Origin: Paraclostridium tenue
Lineage (GTDB): Bacteria > Bacillota > Clostridia > Peptostreptococcales > Peptostreptococcaceae
Direction: 5' to 3'
Assembly (NCBI RefSeq): GCF_039521565.1
Contig: NZ_BAAACP010000001.1
Coordinates: forward strand, 248,001 to 312,000
Length of the DNA: 64,000 bases
A model generated the notes under the pieces. It was not told where the DNA came from, did not search any database, and saw only the letters and a program-made list of their open reading frames with translations. Position 1 is the first letter of the stretch. Each line of letters starts with the position of its first letter. Below are positions 61,241-64,000 of the stretch, piece by piece. The position numbers and the translations under genes were made by a program.

Positions 61241-61876
61241 ATGAAAATATTAACTTATAATATTCACAAAGGTATGAATGAACATAATGAAAATACCTTA
61301 GAGAAAATATTAAGTTATTTAAAATATTTAGATGTTGATGTAATTTGTTTGCAAGAAGTTTTAGGAAGTATTCATGAAAAAATATTATCTAATCTTAAGT
61401 TAAATGGATATTTTTTAACTAATGTCAATTTAAAAAATGATACATATGGAATAAGTATATATTGTAAAAAAAATATAAGTTTAGTAAGAGGTATACATTT
61501 AACTAGTAAAAATGAGCAAAGAGGTTTTATTCATTTGGAATTGTTTATTAATAACAAGCTAATAAATTTAATTAATCTTCACTTAGGCTTAAATATAGAT
61601 GAGAGAAAACAACAATTGGAAGAAATAATAAGTTATTTAAATAACTTAAGAGGAAAGATAATAATTTGTGGAGATTTTAACCAAATAAATTTATGTATAA
61701 AAAATTATTATGATATAGCTAAATTATTTGATAAAGAAGATATAGAAACTTTTAAAAAAAGCAAATCTAGAATAGATTATATGTTTATATCTCAAAATGT
61801 AGGTATTAAAAAATATAAAGTGGATTTTAAAAATTTGTCTGATCATTATCCTATAATTGCAGAATTTAATATCTAA
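61241..61876 (+). CDS. Endonuclease/exonuclease/phosphatase (EEP) family protein
   Basis: 211 residues with all EEP catalytic motifs: LTYNIHKGMNEHN (Asn and His), VICLQEVLGS (metal Glu), NLHLGLNIDERKQQL, IICGDFNQINL (Asp-x-Asn), SRIDYMFIS (Asp) and LSDHYPIIAEF (final Asp-His). Relatives include DNases, sphingomyelinases and inositol phosphatases; it lacks the ExoA helix loops, so a DNA role is not given by sequence. No signal peptide, so cytoplasmic. AGGAGGAA precedes the ATG. Position after the LexA-boxed gene suggests damage-linked expression. Confidence 0.85.
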   Translation: MKILTYNIHKGMNEHNENTLEKILSYLKYLDVDVICLQEVLGSIHEKILSNLKLNGYFLTNVNLKNDTYGISIYCKKNISLVRGIHLTSKNEQRGFIHLELFINNKLINLINLHLGLNIDERKQQLEEIISYLNNLRGKIIICGDFNQINLCIKNYYDIAKLFDKEDIETFKKSKSRIDYMFISQNVGIKKYKVDFKNLSDHYPIIAEFNI

Positions 61877-61985
61877 ATATTTACCTATCTACAATTGTAA
61901 CAATAAAGTTACATATACCTAAGAATTATTGTTTTATAAAAGTGTTTTAAATATAATAAGCTTAGGTAAAGTTAGGGGGGATATA

Positions 61986-63275
61986 ATGCAACAAGATATA
62001 TTATTAGAAGAAAATGAAGATAGTATTAAGTTAAGAAATAATAATAAAAAATATGCAATTATATTTGTTGTTGTTGTAATTTCTGGAATTATAGGTTTTA
62101 TAGGAATAAATTCATTTAATAATAAGTATATATACAATGGCAAAATTGCAAACAATGTATATATAGAAAGTGTTAATGTGTCAAATCTGAACCAAAAAGA
62201 AGCTAAAGAATTGTTAAATAAAAAATATAAACCTAAGTCTATAGTTATATCTTATGAAGATAAAACTTTTAATATAAAGCCATCAGATATAGAATTAAAA
62301 TATGATTTGGATGAAGCTATATCTAATGCTTATAATTTTAATAAAACAGATTCGTATCTAGAAAATGTTAAAAGAGTAATTTCTTTGAAAAAAGGAAATA
62401 AAGAAGTTTTAAAAATAAAATCATTATATGATGAAAAAAAATTAGATAATTACTTGCAAAATGTAGCTAAAGAAGTAAATTCTAAAGTAAAAGATGCTAA
62501 GTTATATATATCTGATTCGGGTAGCTTTGATATAACTCCTTCTGTTATTGGGAAAGAAGTTGATATAAAATCAAGTAAAGATAAAATAAAGAAATCTATA
62601 TCTGACAAAAATTTTAAAACCGTAAATTTAGTGGTTAAAAAAGATGAGCCCAAAATAAAAACAGAAATATTAAAAAGTGTAGATTCAGTATTAGCTACTC
62701 ATAGTACTAAATTTAATAATTCAGTACCTAATAGAGCTCACAATATTATAAAATCGGCTAAAAGTACAAGTGACATAATCCTTATGCCAGGAGAAGAGTT
62801 TTCATATAATGAATCAACAGGACCTAGAAGTAAAGCTAATGGATATAAAAATGCACCTGTTATAGTGAGTGGCAAATTACAAAATGGACCTGGAGGCGGA
62901 GTGTGTCAAGTATCTACAACTATATATAATGCTGCATTATATTCTGGGCTTGATATAACTAAAGTTAGAAATCACTCATTACCATCTGCTTATGCACCTG
63001 TTGGAAAGGATGCAACTGTAGTTGATGGATACCTAGATTTGAAATTTAAAAATCCATATACTCATCCTATATATATAAAAAATACAACTTATAATGGTGT
63101 TGTTACAAGTAAAATATATGGTAATTCACAAGATAGAAAAAATATAAGTATAAGAGTTGAAAAAGTTAAAGGTGGAAGTGGTAATGTAGTCAAAACTTAT
63201 AGAGAGTTTAAAGATTCTTCAGGAAATATAACAAAAAGTGAATACATAACAACTAGCTCGTATAAGAAAAAATAA
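61986..63275 (+). CDS. VanW-family protein
   Basis: 429 residues. A membrane anchor lies at about 22-42; 60-200 include a PG_binding_4-like domain (NLNQKEAKELLNKKYKPKS region); 225-360 are the VanW domain with NRAHNIIKSAKSTSDIILMP (core AHNIIKSAKS), PGEEFSYNESTGPRSKANGY and GGGVCQVSTTIYNAALYSGL (cores GEEFSYNESTGPRS and GGGVCQVSTTIYNAAL). The C-terminus is a short G5-like strand region. VanW proteins are tied to wall and glycopeptide response, without a known reaction. ATG 61986 behind AGGGGGG. Confidence 0.9.
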   Translation: MQQDILLEENEDSIKLRNNNKKYAIIFVVVVISGIIGFIGINSFNNKYIYNGKIANNVYIESVNVSNLNQKEAKELLNKKYKPKSIVISYEDKTFNIKPSDIELKYDLDEAISNAYNFNKTDSYLENVKRVISLKKGNKEVLKIKSLYDEKKLDNYLQNVAKEVNSKVKDAKLYISDSGSFDITPSVIGKEVDIKSSKDKIKKSISDKNFKTVNLVVKKDEPKIKTEILKSVDSVLATHSTKFNNSVPNRAHNIIKSAKSTSDIILMPGEEFSYNESTGPRSKANGYKNAPVIVSGKLQNGPGGGVCQVSTTIYNAALYSGLDITKVRNHSLPSAYAPVGKDATVVDGYLDLKFKNPYTHPIYIKNTTYNGVVTSKIYGNSQDRKNISIRVEKVKGGSGNVVKTYREFKDSSGNITKSEYITTSSYKKK

Positions 63276-63309
63276 AATTAATTAATAATTTACTAAATAA
63301 TATAAGTAT

Positions 63310-63385
63310 ATATCCGTATATAATTTCTATGAAAGTAGTCAAGTTGACTATGTTAATTAGGAAATCATAAACGGATATTTTTATA
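63310..63385 (+). terminator. Branched terminator after the VanW gene
   Basis: ATATCCGT (63310-63317) pairs with ACGGATAT (63371-63378), followed by TTTTAT; the 53-base loop holds a second hairpin TAGTC/GACTA (63336-63350). The remaining sequence to 63609 shows no gene. Confidence 0.6.
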
Positions 63386-63609
63386 GAATTTTACATAAAA
63401 CCTATTTTACGATTTAAGTATTTAAATGGATTAAAATCAGATAATTCTTAAGTATGATGACATAGATAAACTATAATATCTAAAAACTTGACAAAACTAT
63501 TTAAATATATTTATACAATTCTTATTTATTTCCCAATAATTTACATAAGGTGTTATAATAAGAATGTAGTATTAAAGAATAAGTTCGTAATATATAGGGG
63601 GGAGTTTAT

Positions 63610-64000
63610 TTGTTATATATAAGCAATAGGTATGAAATAATAGATAAGATTGGAAGAGGATCTAAGTCATGCTTATATAAAGGAAAAGATTCTTATGATG
63701 GGCAGATGGTCATCATAAATATAATAGATCAAGATGTAATAAGAAGTAAAAAATTTGTATCTAACTTAATAGATGAAGCTACTACTATGAATGAAATAGA
63801 TTCTCCAAATATACTTAAACTTAAAGATGTAGGAGTACATACTTTAGAAGATGGATGTAGATTATACTACACTATAAGTGAATATGTAGAAGGTAGTACC
63901 TTAGAAGAGTTAACTAGGTATTACAGATTAAATATGGATGAAATTGTTATTATATTAAGACAGATATTAAACGCATTAGAAGTAGTTCATAGCTATGATA
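63610..64000 (+). CDS. Ser/Thr protein kinase-like protein, 3' end outside the window
   Basis: TTG 63610, behind AGGGGGGAG, opens a frame that runs to the window end (130 codons). It begins LYISNRYEIIDKIGRGSKSC, the Hanks-type kinase start with a Gly-rich loop (IGRGSKSCLYKG). Where active kinases have VAxK, this has VIIN at about residue 37, so the ATP-anchoring lysine is Asn. The helix-C Glu is present in LIDEATTMNEI, and SPNILKLKDVG, YTISEYVEGSTLEELTRYY follow normally. The catalytic loop lies beyond the window. It may be a pseudokinase or a kinase with an altered site. Confidence 0.85.
   Translation, partial: MLYISNRYEIIDKIGRGSKSCLYKGKDSYDGQMVIINIIDQDVIRSKKFVSNLIDEATTMNEIDSPNILKLKDVGVHTLEDGCRLYYTISEYVEGSTLEELTRYYRLNMDEIVIILRQILNALEVVHSYD

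Noticed and set aside
1..64000. Mobile elements, CRISPR arrays, prophage, rRNA and tRNA genes
   Set aside because: I looked for transposase motifs, regularly spaced repeats, integrases and cloverleaf sequences and saw none; a short tRNA on either strand could still be missed by eye.

Overview
The window is chromosomal DNA of very low G+C from an anaerobic, spore-forming Firmicute. Gene content points to the Peptostreptococcaceae (the Clostridioides/Paraclostridium/Paeniclostridium/Romboutsia group), but this is inference from gene types, not a search. Pointers are anaerobic sulfite reductase asrABC, a very cysteine-rich exosporium-like protein, strong AGGAGG ribosome sites, many TTG/GTG starts, and rho-independent hairpins after most genes. 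I see no rRNA, tRNA, CRISPR array, insertion sequence or prophage; it reads as ordinary chromosome with a few broken genes.

Layout. 1-4080: cell-envelope genes (a partial LytR-CpsA-Psr ligase, a MurJ flippase, a Pro/Lys-rich surface protein), then xpt behind a guanine riboswitch. 4158-7716: a lic-type phosphocholine locus made of a fused winged-helix/nucleotidyltransferase/choline-kinase protein, a LicB-like permease and a LicC-like cytidylyltransferase, preceded by a promoter and a perfect palindrome. 7960-10971: a small membrane protein, a PgdA-like deacetylase, a DUF2809 protein and a GltD-like flavoprotein. 11076-14519: modABC and a DegV protein. 14582-20894: an orphan PTS EIIC with a divergent MarR, an aminotransferase, a GalT-like HIT protein, exonuclease III and a DnaQ-like exonuclease. 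21467-28873: M23 peptidase, CPA1 antiporter, MGDG-synthase-type glycosyltransferase, YjiH transporter, M42 peptidase and one gene broken by a stop codon. 28955-31104: a PadR-HAAS(DUF1700)-DUF4097 operon with tandem operators. 31151-39311: a second stop-interrupted gene, the cysteine-rich spore protein, M15 peptidase, YlbF, GNAT, Amidase_6, CBS and PpiC proteins. 39559-46857: DUF1858 with a CRP/FNR-type palindrome, a SulP transporter without STAS, lipoproteins, glpK, YaaA, and a DUF975 protein that appears to start at ATT. 46999-50761: a Crp/Fnr regulator and asrABC. 50824-54041: a YtrA-like GntR regulator and ABC exporter whose promoter lies inside its operator. 54233-56096: RidA and an AzgA-type purine permease. 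56467-60555: a run of two TVP38/VTT proteins, a CCG-type iron-sulfur protein, a CDP-alcohol phosphatidyltransferase and an EamA transporter. 60708-61876: a free-standing RNA gene and a small gene with two LexA boxes next to an EEP-fold phosphodiesterase. 61986-64000: a VanW protein and the start of a Ser/Thr kinase-like gene lacking the usual ATP-binding lysine.

The best leads for something undescribed are: the apparently SOS-controlled 52-residue protein with its EEP neighbour; the orphan RNA with an operator on its start site; the VTT/Fe-S/phosphatidyltransferase cluster; the self-regulating fused lic protein; and the kinase with Asn in place of the beta-3 lysine. All are inferences from reading the sequence; no similarity search was run.
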